A DNA stretch of 64,000 bases from Chloroflexota bacterium. Its GTDB lineage: Bacteria > Chloroflexota > Anaerolineae > 4572-78 > J111. Below, piece by piece: positions 1 to 9,228 of the stretch (its first letter is position 1; each line of letters begins with the position of its first letter). The DNA lies in the NCBI GenBank assembly GCA_016860845.1, contig BOKF01000012.1:133736-197735 (forward strand), in the 5' to 3' direction. The notes below the pieces were generated by a model. That model was not told the origin of the DNA and did not search any database. It saw only the letters and a program-made list of their open reading frames with translations. The position numbers were made by a program, and so were the translations under genes.

Positions 1-1
1 G

Positions 2-484
2 GTGTTTACCCTGCCCCACAAAGACCGCGCTACTGGAGTGGTCAGCAGTACCAAACCCTTAAGCTACGGGGGAGTTTTGATTGAGGATTTCAGCCTGACC
101 TTTGCCGAGGGCCGGGTGGTCAAGGTGACCGCCAAAAAGGGAGAAGCTGTGCTCAAGAAGCTGATTGAAACTGACGAAGGGTCGGCCCGGCTGGGCGAGG
201 TGGCCTTAGTTCCCCACAGCTCGCCCATTTCGCAATCCGGCCTGCTTTTTTATAACACCCTGTTTGACGAAAATGCCTCGAACCATGTCGCCATTGGCCG
301 GGCTTATCGCTTTTGTGTGGCCGGCGGTCCAGCCATGTCTGACAAGGAATTTGCCGCTGCCGGGGGCAATGACAGCCTGGCCCACGTTGATTTTATGATC
401 GGCAACGCGGCGATGGATGTGGATGGTATCACTCTTGAGGGTGTCTCCGAACCAATTATGCGCGCCGGCGAGTGGGCTTTTTAA
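2..484 (+). CDS. M29-family aminopeptidase, C-terminal fragment
   Basis: This is the C-terminal 160 residues of a metal-dependent aminopeptidase of the M29 family (AmpS/PepS, thermophilic aminopeptidase), cytosolic exopeptidases that remove N-terminal residues from peptides. The family's C-terminal signatures are visible: a TLPHKDRATGVV segment, SSTKPLSYGG, an ARLGEVALVPHSSPI stretch, LFYNTLFDENASNH with the metal-binding region, and a late HVDFMIG segment. These hold several of the family's metal and active-site ligands. The reading frame is open to the left edge, so the gene begins outside the window, and the GTG at base 2 is not taken as its start. The gene stands alone; the next gene begins 166 bases downstream behind its own ribosome binding site. 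Identity rests on motif recognition only. Confidence 0.88.
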   Translation: MFTLPHKDRATGVVSSTKPLSYGGVLIEDFSLTFAEGRVVKVTAKKGEAVLKKLIETDEGSARLGEVALVPHSSPISQSGLLFYNTLFDENASNHVAIGRAYRFCVAGGPAMSDKEFAAAGGNDSLAHVDFMIGNAAMDVDGITLEGVSEPIMRAGEWAF

Positions 485-637
485 ATAAGGAAGAAGGGAA
501 GGCTGAGAGTTGGGAAATTCTATGGCCACCGGCCTCCCGCCCTTCCTGCCTGTCCCCTAATTCGACATAACGCAGCAAACTTTCAAAAAATTCAAAACTC
601 GATTATACTTTAAGGGATAGATAGAGCGTTTTTGGTC

Positions 638-642
638 AGGAG
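638..642 (+). promoter_or_regulatory. Ribosome binding site AGGAG
   Basis: AGGAG lies 8 bases before the ATG at 651 and supports that start. Further upstream a TATACT (604-609) could be a -10 box, with a poor -35 (TTTCAA, 581-586) at 17-base spacing. Confidence 0.5.
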
Positions 643-650
643 ACCCGACG

Positions 651-1898
651 ATGGCGGCAGTTAAAGACGCCACTGGAGAGTTCTACCCTTCCTATGGGCG
701 GGATTGGATTATTCTCAGCTACGGCGTAATTTGGTTGATCGTTTTGGCGGCCGGATATACCCTGGTTAACCCATTTTTTGCCTCCGGGAATACCCTACTT
801 GCCCTCATCTTCGCTGCTGCCCTGGCCGGGGGTCTTGGTGGGGCCACCGCGATGCTGCAACGTCTAAGCCGCCATTTGCTTGCTGCGCGAGATTGGCCAA
901 ACCAACCTTTCTTCACCTACTTCCTCCAACCACTAACCGGCCTTATTGCTGGAATGTTGAGCCTGCTGATGACCCTGCCGGGCGACCTGTTGGTCAATTA
1001 TGCCGCTACGCGTACCCTAACCCTGGCTAACCTGACGGCTTCCTCCACCTTTGTGGCTCTGTCGCTGCTGCTGGCCTGGATTGCCGGTTACTATCAGGAA
1101 ACAGTCCTGGCCAAAATCAGACCTGCTGCCGGCAGCGCCGAGTCCAAAGCGTTGACCACCCTCGCGAAAACAACCACGAACAAAGCGCCAGAATCAAACG
1201 GTTCTCGCCCGGAATCGCCGCTGGCCTTTCAAGCCTGGGTTGAGCAGCGCCAGCGGATGAGCCGCTGGTCTTTAATCTGGGGAGTCATTATTTTGGTTTA
1301 TGGTCTGGTCTGGCTGGTGGGTCTGGTGGCCGGATTTTTGGGGAGCGGGTCCCTGTTCCCGCTAGAGGCGGAGGGCAATTCGCTGCTGGTCAATCTCCTG
1401 GCCGCAGGTTGGCCCGCTATTCTCGCCGGCGGGATGGGCGGAGTCGTGGGCATGTTCTATGATTTGTACCGCCATATCTCCTTTGAACAGGATTTTGACC
1501 GGCCCCACCTCGTCGCTTACCCCATTTTGCCTTTCACCGGCCTCGTTTTAGGGGGAGCGATGTACCTGTTTGTTGCCAGTGGCTATCTCAGCCTCAAATC
1601 CCTTGCCGGCGAGGCCCCGCCCGTTGTTGATTCACCCGCAGTGATTGCCGGCTACATTGTCTTGGGGTGGCTGGCCGGTTTTCGCCAGCAATCACTGCAC
1701 GGGTTGATCCGGGGCTTAATTCAGGCGCTGGTCAAATTCGTCCGGGGTTCTCTTTCGGGTTTATCGCCCAAAGTGCTGTGGGATCAGGCCAACCGCGACG
1801 AGACCCTGTCCGAAGTCGCCCGGCAGTGGGAGCTATTTGGACAGACTGACCGCGATACCTCCCCCCGCCTCAAAGATAAAATTAGCCCATCTGAGTAG
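651..1898 (+). CDS. Polytopic membrane protein with an internal duplication
   Basis: A 415-residue integral membrane protein of unknown function. Two similar halves are visible: residues about 15-165 and about 205-350 each have a first helix with a YG(V/L)xWL pattern, a Gly-rich helix (GGLGGATAML / GGMGGVVGMFYDLYRH), a short polar turn (DWPNQPFFTY / DFDRPHLVAY), a third helix beginning LQPLTGL / LPFTGL, and a fourth helix ending in LAWIAGYYQE / LGWLAGFRQQS. A soluble Lys/Ser/Thr-rich linker of about 45 residues joins them and a charged cytoplasmic tail follows. This looks like a duplicated four-helix unit. I recognise no named family. The start follows AGGAG at 8-base spacing. It appears monocistronic and is convergent with the phosphatase gene downstream. 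Confidence 0.75.
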   Translation: MAAVKDATGEFYPSYGRDWIILSYGVIWLIVLAAGYTLVNPFFASGNTLLALIFAAALAGGLGGATAMLQRLSRHLLAARDWPNQPFFTYFLQPLTGLIAGMLSLLMTLPGDLLVNYAATRTLTLANLTASSTFVALSLLLAWIAGYYQETVLAKIRPAAGSAESKALTTLAKTTTNKAPESNGSRPESPLAFQAWVEQRQRMSRWSLIWGVIILVYGLVWLVGLVAGFLGSGSLFPLEAEGNSLLVNLLAAGWPAILAGGMGGVVGMFYDLYRHISFEQDFDRPHLVAYPILPFTGLVLGGAMYLFVASGYLSLKSLAGEAPPVVDSPAVIAGYIVLGWLAGFRQQSLHGLIRGLIQALVKFVRGSLSGLSPKVLWDQANRDETLSEVARQWELFGQTDRDTSPRLKDKISPSE

Positions 1899-1937
1899 TC
1901 CACTCCCCCGAAAGATTCAAAATTGAGAGGGACAAAC

Positions 1938-2987
1938 TCAAGCTTGTCCTACAACCCCACCGTTGGCCTTGCCCACCACAATCGTCGTATCATCCGCCAG
2001 GGCTTCACCATCCGTAAATGCCTGGACCTCCTGGCGAACTGCCTGCACCAACTCTTTGGCCGGTAACTCAGCCGCCTGATGGACCAGGGCAGCTAATCGC
2101 TCTCGCCCAAATTGATCTTCTTCTGTATTCATCGCCTCGGTTACGCCATCGGTATATAACAGCAGAATATCCCCCTGGGCTAGGGTGACCATCTCGGTGG
2201 TGATCTGGAACTCCTCCACCAGCCCAATCGCTGCCCCGGTCGGTTGGAGCCAGTTAATGGAATCGCCGTCGTTTGCCTGTCGGCAGTACAGCAGGGGTGG
2301 ATTATGCCCGGCGTTGCCGTAGGTTAGAGTTTGGGTGGTATGGTCAAAACAGGCCAGGAAGAGGGTCACAAAGGTGGTGAAGTGAACGTTGTGGACGAAG
2401 AAACGATTGAGATGCTGCAATACCTCGACCGGAGAGTCGGTGGTAGGGACGAGAGTGCGCAAAGCGGTTTGCAGGCTGGCCATGAGCAAACTGGCAGACA
2501 TGCCGTGACCCGCTACATCGGCGATGGCCAGGCCGTGGCTGCCGTCGGCAAAGTGGAAAAAGTCAAAATAATCGCCGCCGACAATTTGGGCGGGCCGGCT
2601 GAAAATAGCCAATTCCAAACCAGGGATAATTGGCGTGTGTTGGGGCAGGAGCGCCTTCTGCACTTTTTGGGCCAGTTCCAGGTCAGCTTCCAGCAGGCGT
2701 CTTTCGTCATCCGAAAAATGATCGAGGCAGACAGAGGCGGTATAATCCATTTCTAAAAGTTCAGGATCAACATACTCGTGACAAACCTGGCAGCGGCCTA
2801 AGGTGTGTTCCTCTATTTCGGCAATAGCCGAATCGAGTTTGTTCAAATGCGCCCGGAGAGCGGGTTCAGCCGCCGGCCCTAAGCGTATTTGCCGGGTCCG
2901 AGCCGGTGTACGCCGCAGCCACTCGGCAAGACTATGACGTTTTGCTAACAAATTGACCCGAATGCGATCAAAAACTGAGGCTTCCAT
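1938..2987 (-). CDS. SpoIIE/RsbU-type PP2C phosphatase with N-terminal zinc-finger domain
   Basis: A 349-residue soluble serine/threonine phosphatase of the PPM/SpoIIE class, which typically dephosphorylates anti-sigma antagonists in partner-switching modules. Residues about 1-115 form a helical segment with a DksA/TraR-like finger (CQVCHEYV...VCLDHF, giving C-x2-C and C-x2-H). The catalytic domain follows with family hallmarks: QKALLP, VGGDYFDFF (metal Asp), IADVAGHGMSASL, YGNAGHNPPLL, LYTDGVTEAMN and ADDTTIVV. The start is the ATG at 2987, preceded by a strong AAGGAGG; a 45-residue upstream extension of the frame would run into uvrA and is rejected. It begins 16 bases after the uvrA stop, so the two are probably co-transcribed. 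No anti-sigma factor or STAS partner lies nearby, so its target is unknown. Confidence 0.85.
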   Translation of the reverse strand: MEASVFDRIRVNLLAKRHSLAEWLRRTPARTRQIRLGPAAEPALRAHLNKLDSAIAEIEEHTLGRCQVCHEYVDPELLEMDYTASVCLDHFSDDERRLLEADLELAQKVQKALLPQHTPIIPGLELAIFSRPAQIVGGDYFDFFHFADGSHGLAIADVAGHGMSASLLMASLQTALRTLVPTTDSPVEVLQHLNRFFVHNVHFTTFVTLFLACFDHTTQTLTYGNAGHNPPLLYCRQANDGDSINWLQPTGAAIGLVEEFQITTEMVTLAQGDILLLYTDGVTEAMNTEEDQFGRERLAALVHQAAELPAKELVQAVRQEVQAFTDGEALADDTTIVVGKANGGVVGQA

Positions 2988-3003
2988 ATACTTCCTCCTT
3001 GAA

Positions 3004-5934
3004 TTACAGTACTCGCCGTAAAAACTGGCCGGTGTAACTCGTCTCCATCCCGGCAACCTGCTCCGGCGTGCCGGCGGCAATGATGTTGCCGCCTTCGTCG
3101 CCGCCCTCCGGCCCCAGGTCAATAATCCAATCGGCGCTCTTGATCACGTCCAGGTTGTGCTCGATGACGATGACGGTGTTCCCGGCGTCGGTCAGGCGAT
3201 GGAGCACATCCAATAACTTTTGAATATCGGCAAAGTGCAGGCCGGTCGTCGGCTCGTCCAGGATGTAAATGGTATCGCCGGTGGCAACGCGCGACAGTTC
3301 CTTGGCCAACTTGACCCGCTGCGCCTCGCCGCCGGAAAGGGTGGTCGCGCTCTGGCCCAGCTTGATGTAATCCAAGCCAACATCATGCAAAGTGGTCAAA
3401 AAACGCTTGATCCGTGGGACGTTGCCAAAAAATTCCAGGGCCTCGGCCACGTCCATCTCCAGCGCCTCGGCGATATTTTTGCCTTTGTACTTCATCTGCA
3501 GGGTCTCCCGGTTAAAGCGTGTGCCGTGGCAAACATCGCACGTCACCCAGACATCCGGCAGAAAGTGCATCTCGACCACCTTCTGGCCGTGGCCCTGGCA
3601 AGCCTCGCAGCGCCCCCCTTTCACATTGAAGCTGAAGCGGCCAGCTTTGTAACCCCGGGCCTGGGCTTCGGGCGTTTGGGCAAACAAGGCGCGGATGTCA
3701 TCCCAGACCTTGACATAGGTGGCCGGATTGCTGCGCGGCGTGCGGCCAATCGGGTCCTGGGTGATGTGGATGACCTTGTCCACGGCATCCAGGCCGTCCA
3801 GCCGTTCATAATGGCCGGGCCGCTCCTGGGCGCGGTGCAGCATCCGGGCCAGGGCCGGGTAAAGCGTTTCGGTAATCAGGCTGCTCTTGCCGCTGCCGCT
3901 GACGCCGGTAACACAGGTAAAACAGCCCAGGGGAAAACAGGCTTCAACATTGTGCAGGTTGTGGTGGGTCACTCCGCCCAGCTTTAACCAACGGCCGTTG
4001 GGATTACGCCGGCCGTTGCCCGAGGCGACAGCCAGCTTGCCCGACAGGTATTGGCCGGTCAGCGAGGCCGGAGCCTGCCTCATCTCCTGGGGCGTACCGG
4101 CAAAAATGACCTGGCCACCCTTGACGCCGGCCCCGGGACCAAAGTCAATGATCCAATCCGCCGCTTCCATCGTCTCTTCGTCGTGCTCAACCACCAATAC
4201 AGTGTTGCCCAGATCGCGCAGCCGTAATAGCGAGTCGAGCAAACGGCGGTTGTCCCGCTGGTGCAGCCCAATCGAAGGTTCGTCCAAAATATACATGACC
4301 CCCACCAGCCCGGAGCCAATCTGCGAAGCCAGCCGGATACGCTGCCCCTCCCCCCCCGACAGCGACGGCGCCGCCCGGTCCAGGGTGAGATAATGCAGGC
4401 CCACGTCCAGCATAAATTTCAGCCGGTCGCGGATTTCCTTGAGCAGTTCGTAAGCAATCTCGAGTTCCTGGGGGGTGAGACGTGAAGCGTTAGGCGTTGG
4501 GTGTGAAGCGGCGTGTCCATTCTCACGCTTTTCGCTCCACGCTTCACGCTCTACGTCTTCGCCCGTCAGCCCGCAAATCCAATCATACGCTTCAGCCACG
4601 CTCAGCGAGGTCACTTCGGCGATTTTGAGGCCGGCAATCGTCACCGCGCCTGCTTCAGGGCGCAGCCGTTTGCCCTGGCAGGTGGGGCAGGACTGCTGGC
4701 TGAGGAAACGGCTGTAGTAGTCACGCATGCCCTGGGATTGGGTTTCTTTATAGCGCCGCTCGGTGGATTTGATGACACCTTCGTACGGCCAACTACCGGA
4801 GAAATGCTCGCTTTGATACCTGAATTTGACCTCCGGGTTGCCGTGGAGAATCAAATCACGCACGCTCTGCGGCAGGGACGGCCAGGGGGTGTCGAGGCTG
4901 AAATTGAAACGATGGGCCATCTGCCGGGCAATTTGGGAGGCCCAACTGCTGCCCTTTTTGGCAACTTCTCCCCAGGGGATGACCGCTCCTTCGTTAATGG
5001 ATTTGGCCGGATTAATAAACAGCTCCGGGTCAAATTCCAGGCGTACTCCCAGGCCGTTACAGTCGGCACAGGCACCCAGGGGTGAATTGAAGCTGAACAT
5101 CTGCGGGGTCAGTTCGGGAAAGCTCAGGCCGCAGTAGGCGCAGGCATTCTTCTCCGACAGCACTAACTCCTCCCCCTCCAGCACGTCTACCATGAGCACG
5201 CTTTCACCCCAGCGCAGGGCGGTCTCCACCGAGTCGGCCAGACGGGCCGGGAAATCATCGTCTGGCTCAACCGGGATGACCAACCGGTCAATGACCAGCT
5301 CGATATTGTGTTTTTTGTTTTTTTCCAGTTTAAAGCGCTGCTCCAGTTCGGTCGTCACCCCGTCAATACGGGCGCGGGCGAAGCCATCAGCCCGGGCCTG
5401 GGCCAGCATGTCTTCAAACGTCCCCTTGCGCCCCTTGGCCACCGGCGCGAGCAACTGAAAGCGCGTCCCCGCCGGCAGCTCGGCCACCTGTTCGACAATC
5501 TGCTGGGCGCTTTGCTGCTTGACCTCGCGCCCGCAGTTGTAGCAGTGCGGCGTGCCGACGCGGGCAAAGAGCACCCGCAGGTAATCATAGACCTCTGTCA
5601 CCGTGCCGACGGTGCTGCGCGGATTTTTGCTGACCGCTTTCTGCTCGATGGCGATGGCCGGGCTGAGGCCGCCAATAAAATCTACCTTGGGTTTCTCCAT
5701 CTGCCCCAAAAACTGGCGGGCGTAGGAGGACAGGCTCTCCACGTAGCGGCGCTGCCCTTCGGCATAGAGGGTATCGAAGGCCAGCGATGACTTACCGCTG
5801 CCGCTGACCCCGGTAAAAACCACCAACTTATTGCGTGGTATTTGTACGTCAATACTGCGCAGGTTATGCTCGCGCGCCCCGCGAATGACGATTTTGTCTT
5901 GAGAAAGCGTTGAGTCAATCTTTCGATTACGCAT
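3004..5934 (-). CDS. uvrA: UvrABC excinuclease subunit A
   Basis: UvrA is the damage-recognition ATPase of nucleotide excision repair; its dimer loads UvrB onto lesions. Both ABC modules are complete: Walker [10 protein letters not shown] near residues 47-55 and again near 680, signature LSGGEGQR and LSGGEAQR, and Walker B segments [10 protein letters not shown] and [10 protein letters not shown]. Zinc-binding Cys pairs occur at CYNCG, CAYCG...CADCNG and CEACQGHG...CDVCHG. At about 976 residues it is slightly longer than the usual 940-960. The excess is a hydrophilic insert ahead of the first LSGGE region, encoded by a palindromic stretch at 4481-4548 (listed separately). Start candidates are TTG 5949, GTG 5943 and ATG 5934; none has a strong ribosome binding site, and ATG was taken. 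It leads a two-gene unit with the phosphatase. Confidence 0.97.
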   Translation of the reverse strand: MRNRKIDSTLSQDKIVIRGAREHNLRSIDVQIPRNKLVVFTGVSGSGKSSLAFDTLYAEGQRRYVESLSSYARQFLGQMEKPKVDFIGGLSPAIAIEQKAVSKNPRSTVGTVTEVYDYLRVLFARVGTPHCYNCGREVKQQSAQQIVEQVAELPAGTRFQLLAPVAKGRKGTFEDMLAQARADGFARARIDGVTTELEQRFKLEKNKKHNIELVIDRLVIPVEPDDDFPARLADSVETALRWGESVLMVDVLEGEELVLSEKNACAYCGLSFPELTPQMFSFNSPLGACADCNGLGVRLEFDPELFINPAKSINEGAVIPWGEVAKKGSSWASQIARQMAHRFNFSLDTPWPSLPQSVRDLILHGNPEVKFRYQSEHFSGSWPYEGVIKSTERRYKETQSQGMRDYYSRFLSQQSCPTCQGKRLRPEAGAVTIAGLKIAEVTSLSVAEAYDWICGLTGEDVEREAWSEKRENGHAASHPTPNASRLTPQELEIAYELLKEIRDRLKFMLDVGLHYLTLDRAAPSLSGGEGQRIRLASQIGSGLVGVMYILDEPSIGLHQRDNRRLLDSLLRLRDLGNTVLVVEHDEETMEAADWIIDFGPGAGVKGGQVIFAGTPQEMRQAPASLTGQYLSGKLAVASGNGRRNPNGRWLKLGGVTHHNLHNVEACFPLGCFTCVTGVSGSGKSSLITETLYPALARMLHRAQERPGHYERLDGLDAVDKVIHITQDPIGRTPRSNPATYVKVWDDIRALFAQTPEAQARGYKAGRFSFNVKGGRCEACQGHGQKVVEMHFLPDVWVTCDVCHGTRFNRETLQMKYKGKNIAEALEMDVAEALEFFGNVPRIKRFLTTLHDVGLDYIKLGQSATTLSGGEAQRVKLAKELSRVATGDTIYILDEPTTGLHFADIQKLLDVLHRLTDAGNTVIVIEHNLDVIKSADWIIDLGPEGGDEGGNIIAAGTPEQVAGMETSYTGQFLRRVL
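4481..4548. repeat. Palindromic element inside uvrA, in frame
   Basis: Perfect 10-base arms cgtgaagcgt (4481-4490) and acgcttcacg (4539-4548) flank further partly palindromic copies of the same word (gtgtgaagcg, tctcacgctt). The element is read through by uvrA without breaking the frame and adds a hydrophilic loop (around [14 protein letters not shown]) that I do not recall in ordinary UvrA proteins. The wording resembles the intergenic hairpin at 6013-6043. Confidence 0.6.
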
Positions 5935-6012
5935 CCTTGTCACCCGCAATGGTAAAGCGCAGGTCTAAAACGTAATGATTGAATCTGTCGCGTTATTCCG
6001 TCAACTAAAATT

Positions 6013-6043
6013 ACGGTTTACGCTTTACGTTTCACGCTTTACT
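6013..6043. repeat. Short degenerate direct-repeat stretch in the uvrA leader
   Basis: Repeats of the word acg(t/c)tttacg/cacgctttac run one after another between the uvrA promoter and its start. The wording is close to the palindrome inserted inside uvrA. Confidence 0.45.
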
Positions 6044-6051
6044 TGACATAT

Positions 6052-6067
6052 TAGAACATAGTTTCTA
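6052..6067 (-). promoter_or_regulatory. Candidate SOS (LexA-like) operator of uvrA
   Basis: The imperfect dyad TAGAACATAGTTTCTA has one half (GAACAT) identical to the Gram-positive LexA half-site (GAAC-N4-GTTC type); the other half has one mismatch. It lies just downstream of the predicted uvrA -10 box, where a repressor would block transcription. No lexA is in the window, and the LexA site of this lineage is not known to me. Confidence 0.4.
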
Positions 6068-6078
6068 TTGGAACTGAC

Positions 6079-6107
6079 ATTGTAGCACAGGCTTGAGTTT
6101 CCAACAA
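6079..6107 (-). promoter_or_regulatory. Predicted uvrA promoter
   Basis: Read leftward, -35 TTGTTG (6102-6107) and -10 TACAAT (6079-6084) are separated by 17 bases and point at uvrA. The candidate operator lies immediately downstream. Confidence 0.5.
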
Positions 6108-6167
6108 AAGGCCGCCCCAACGTTTTTAGTCGGCCAAGGTATGATTACAAAAACTCTGCACTGGAGA

Positions 6168-6196
6168 TTGACAAGTGAGCCGGTCAACAGTAAAGT
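6168..6196 (+). promoter_or_regulatory. Predicted promoter of the STAND/TPR gene
   Basis: A perfect -35 TTGACA (6168-6173) is followed after 17 bases by TAAAGT (6191-6196). The coding start follows about 50 bases downstream. Confidence 0.5.
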
Positions 6197-6248
6197 AAAA
6201 TAGACCCCATTTATACAGTCGACTCGTAAACGGTTCTGCCGGTAGGGA

Positions 6249-9086
6249 ATGATGACTGCCCAACCGATCTACGTTGATAATGAACTCTTTTTAGGCCGGC
6301 TGGATGAGCAGGAATGCTTCCGCAAGGCGCTCCGCGCCGTATTGGCAAGTCAAGATGAGAGCGCTGGGCCCTTTATTTTTTTGCTGTATGGCGAAGGAGG
6401 GATGGGCAAGAGCCAACTGACCCGCCGCCTCTACGACATCGCTGCCAGCGAACCGCCGTTTCAACGGCACTTCTACCCTCTGCGGATTGATTGGGAACTG
6501 ATGCGCAACAACACCCCGGCCCTGCGCGTTGCCCGCGAGCAGATTCGCCCCGGGGAGGTATTAGCTGCTTTGCACCGCGCCGCCCTGGAGCAGGGCTGGG
6601 ATAAACATTTTGAGGCATATCAAAAAGTCATCGAGCAGCGCGTGCAGGCCGAGCAAGAAATCGCCAAAGCTTTAGAGCAACAGAAGGAACAGGGTCAATA
6701 CACACTCATTCGAGATCTGGGTCCAACAGGGCTGGCTAAACTGGTACGGCTGACAGGGCCGGATTTAAGCAAGGCGTTGCTGGCTGCCGGTCTGCCACTG
6801 GGGGCAGAGCAGGCAGCCAAAGCGCGGGAGCAGGCTGAACAGTTCTTAAAAGCGAGACTCACACCGGAGCTGTATAATATATACTGCTGGCCTCACGAAC
6901 AGTTGGCCCGTGGCCTGGGCGAGGGCTTGCGCAAGGTCAGCCGGGATCAGCCGTTGGTGCTGCTCCTCGACACATATGAAATTGTGGCCCCGGCCGCAGA
7001 CCAGTGGCTCCGTTTAGTCATTAAAACTGCCGGGCCGCGCCTGATCTGGGTCCTGGCCGGGCGAGATAACCTGGCCCTCAGCCGCCCCACCGAGCGTTAT
7101 GTCGGCTACAGCGCCGAGTTCACCCGCCGCTTGACCGTGTGGGATCTGCAGGAGTTGACCATTCAATATGTGGCCGAATATGTGGCCGAACGCGCCCCTG
7201 ATCGCTCGCCCACTGCCGAAGAAGCAGCCGCCATACACCGGGCTACCCTGGGCGTGCCCCTGGCCCTGCACCAGGCCGCCGACTTATGGGTGCTAGGTGT
7301 ACCCCTCGAAGCCATCATTGCGGACATCCCTGACTACACCCCCCGCGAAGAACTCGTCCGGCTGATGACTGAGCGGGTGCTGCTCCATGTCGAGCAGCAT
7401 GAGCAGGGTTTGGCCGACCGCTACGCCCTCTTCACCCTGGCCATGCAGCCCCGGCCGGACCCGATCCTTCAAAGTGAGCTTTTTCGTCCTGGCCCGCGTT
7501 TGTTTGATTTAAATGCTTATTTGGCTGACTTGGCTCAACGTTACTCAGTGGTCCGTCTGGCGGGCGGGGCACGTTTGCATGACGCAATGGGTACCTTTAT
7601 CCGTGAATATTTGCTGCGGGTTGGCGGGAGCGGCGGCGATTTGATCCAGCTTATCGCCAGCCGGGCCGTTGAAGTCCTGCGGGTACAGCGAGCCGAGCTG
7701 GAGCAGAACCTGTTTGACCTGGCGGAGCGAATGGAAAGCGAGGATTGGCAGCAGGCTACGCTCGATTTGGTACACTGGCTCTTTTGGCGGGACGAGCAGA
7801 CCGCTTGGCGAGAACTTGTGCCGCGTCTGGTGGAAGGATTGGGTTATCAGCTTGATATAGCCCATAGTTTGCTGGCCGTGGCCGACCGGTTCAAGCTTAA
7901 ACTGAGCAGCGATGGCCGCAAGCGACTCAAAAAACTGCAATGGGACGACGACAACCGGGAGGCTATGCTGACCGAACTGGAACGGTTAGCCCATAAGGGT
8001 CGTTGGCTAGAAGACCAGGATGCTAAGGCCACGGCCGAGCGGCACGCTATTCTTCTCCTCTGGCGGGGGCAGTGGCAAGTCAGGCAGGGGCAATTAAACG
8101 AAGCCGGGCAGACTTATATCGCTGCTGAGAAATATCTATCTGCGCAGGCTGTCAATCTCCAAAAACAGTTGGGACAAGCATTTACCGATCTGAGCGCAAA
8201 ATATATCTGGCCGGACCCCGGCTCCTTTAGTGTGGCTTCCGAACCTGGCCTAGGAATCGCTCAACGAGCGGCGGCGCTTGATCCCACCAACAAGAGAGCA
8301 CTGACACATTTAGGGATGGCGTTGAATGCCCTAAAACGGACGGGGGAAGCGCTCGTCGTTTTCCAGCAAGCCCTCCAGTTAGACCCCGAATATGCAATAG
8401 CCTGGCATGGTCGAGGGATAGCGCTGCGGGGTCAGAAACGCTATCAGGAGGCGCTGGCAGCTTTCCAGCAGGCCGTTACCTTATATCCCGAATCGGCATT
8501 CTCCTGGTTACAATTGGGTTTTATCTACGCTACTTTAGGTCTTGACGAGGCAGGCATTGCAGCCTTCCAACAGGCAATGGAACTTGCCCCCAAGCTTGCC
8601 CTTCGCTGCTGCTCAGGGCTGGGCAGTATCTATCGGAATTTGGGCCGTTACAAAGAAGCCATTGCCGCTTTTCAACAAGCGATAGAACTTGACCCAAAAG
8701 TCGGATTCGCTTACTTAATGTTAGGCTCACTGTACGAATTAGATGATGATCTGGAGGAGGCGCTGCGCTTTTACCAGCGAGCCATTGAAATAACGCCGGA
8801 TAAGGCTACCGGGTATAGTTCATATGCCTCAGTTTTGCGAAAACTAGGACGGGACGTAGAGGCAGCCGGTTATCTGGCGCGCGCCCGCGAATTGACCGGT
8901 GACGAGAACGCTTACGACAAGGCTTGCCTTGAAGCCATTGCCGGCAATACGGAGCTGGCCTTTGAATATTTGACCCAAGCTTTAGCTGAAATTCCCTATT
9001 GGCGCAGGTGGGCCAGGCGTGACCCGGATCTGGCCTCGCTGCACGGCCATCCTGGCTTTGAGGCGTTGGTCGGAAACGACGGCTAA
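6249..9086 (+). CDS. STAND/AAA-type ATPase with C-terminal TPR repeats
   Basis: A 945-residue soluble signalling-type NTPase. Residues about 10-400 hold the NTPase: an FLGR entry motif, a P-loop GEGGMGKS at residues 48-55, a Walker B-like PLVLLLDTYE near residue 235, and a sensor-like WVLAGRDNLAL. A winged-helix/helical middle region follows. From about residue 640 there are at least five consecutive 34-residue TPR units (for example ALVVFQQALQLDPEYAIAWH, EAIAAFQQAIELDPKVGFAY). This arrangement is typical of STAND proteins, in which the repeats sense a ligand and the NTPase oligomerises. No effector domain (TIR, nuclease, caspase-like) is fused, so the output is unknown. ATGs at 6249 and 6252 are both possible; AGGG at 6244-6247 slightly favours 6252. 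Confidence 0.82.
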   Translation: MMTAQPIYVDNELFLGRLDEQECFRKALRAVLASQDESAGPFIFLLYGEGGMGKSQLTRRLYDIAASEPPFQRHFYPLRIDWELMRNNTPALRVAREQIRPGEVLAALHRAALEQGWDKHFEAYQKVIEQRVQAEQEIAKALEQQKEQGQYTLIRDLGPTGLAKLVRLTGPDLSKALLAAGLPLGAEQAAKAREQAEQFLKARLTPELYNIYCWPHEQLARGLGEGLRKVSRDQPLVLLLDTYEIVAPAADQWLRLVIKTAGPRLIWVLAGRDNLALSRPTERYVGYSAEFTRRLTVWDLQELTIQYVAEYVAERAPDRSPTAEEAAAIHRATLGVPLALHQAADLWVLGVPLEAIIADIPDYTPREELVRLMTERVLLHVEQHEQGLADRYALFTLAMQPRPDPILQSELFRPGPRLFDLNAYLADLAQRYSVVRLAGGARLHDAMGTFIREYLLRVGGSGGDLIQLIASRAVEVLRVQRAELEQNLFDLAERMESEDWQQATLDLVHWLFWRDEQTAWRELVPRLVEGLGYQLDIAHSLLAVADRFKLKLSSDGRKRLKKLQWDDDNREAMLTELERLAHKGRWLEDQDAKATAERHAILLLWRGQWQVRQGQLNEAGQTYIAAEKYLSAQAVNLQKQLGQAFTDLSAKYIWPDPGSFSVASEPGLGIAQRAAALDPTNKRALTHLGMALNALKRTGEALVVFQQALQLDPEYAIAWHGRGIALRGQKRYQEALAAFQQAVTLYPESAFSWLQLGFIYATLGLDEAGIAAFQQAMELAPKLALRCCSGLGSIYRNLGRYKEAIAAFQQAIELDPKVGFAYLMLGSLYELDDDLEEALRFYQRAIEITPDKATGYSSYASVLRKLGRDVEAAGYLARARELTGDENAYDKACLEAIAGNTELAFEYLTQALAEIPYWRRWARRDPDLASLHGHPGFEALVGNDG

Positions 9087-9159
9087 AAACAAGGTGGGAT
9101 AATGTCCTGTGGTTATAACCCCGAAAAAGGATTTCCCCCAGCCAACCCCCTATCTTCCC

Positions 9160-9188
9160 TTGCCACTTTCGAATTTTGCAGCTAAGAT
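9160..9188 (+). promoter_or_regulatory. Predicted promoter of the FrnE-like gene
   Basis: TTGCCA (9160-9165), 17-base spacer, TAAGAT (9183-9188). It lies about 40 bases before the ATG at 9229, which supports the upstream start that includes the in-frame TGA. Confidence 0.45.
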
Positions 9189-9228
9189 TATGACTCTACT
9201 TTGAAGCGGCTATAAGACGAGCGTGAGA

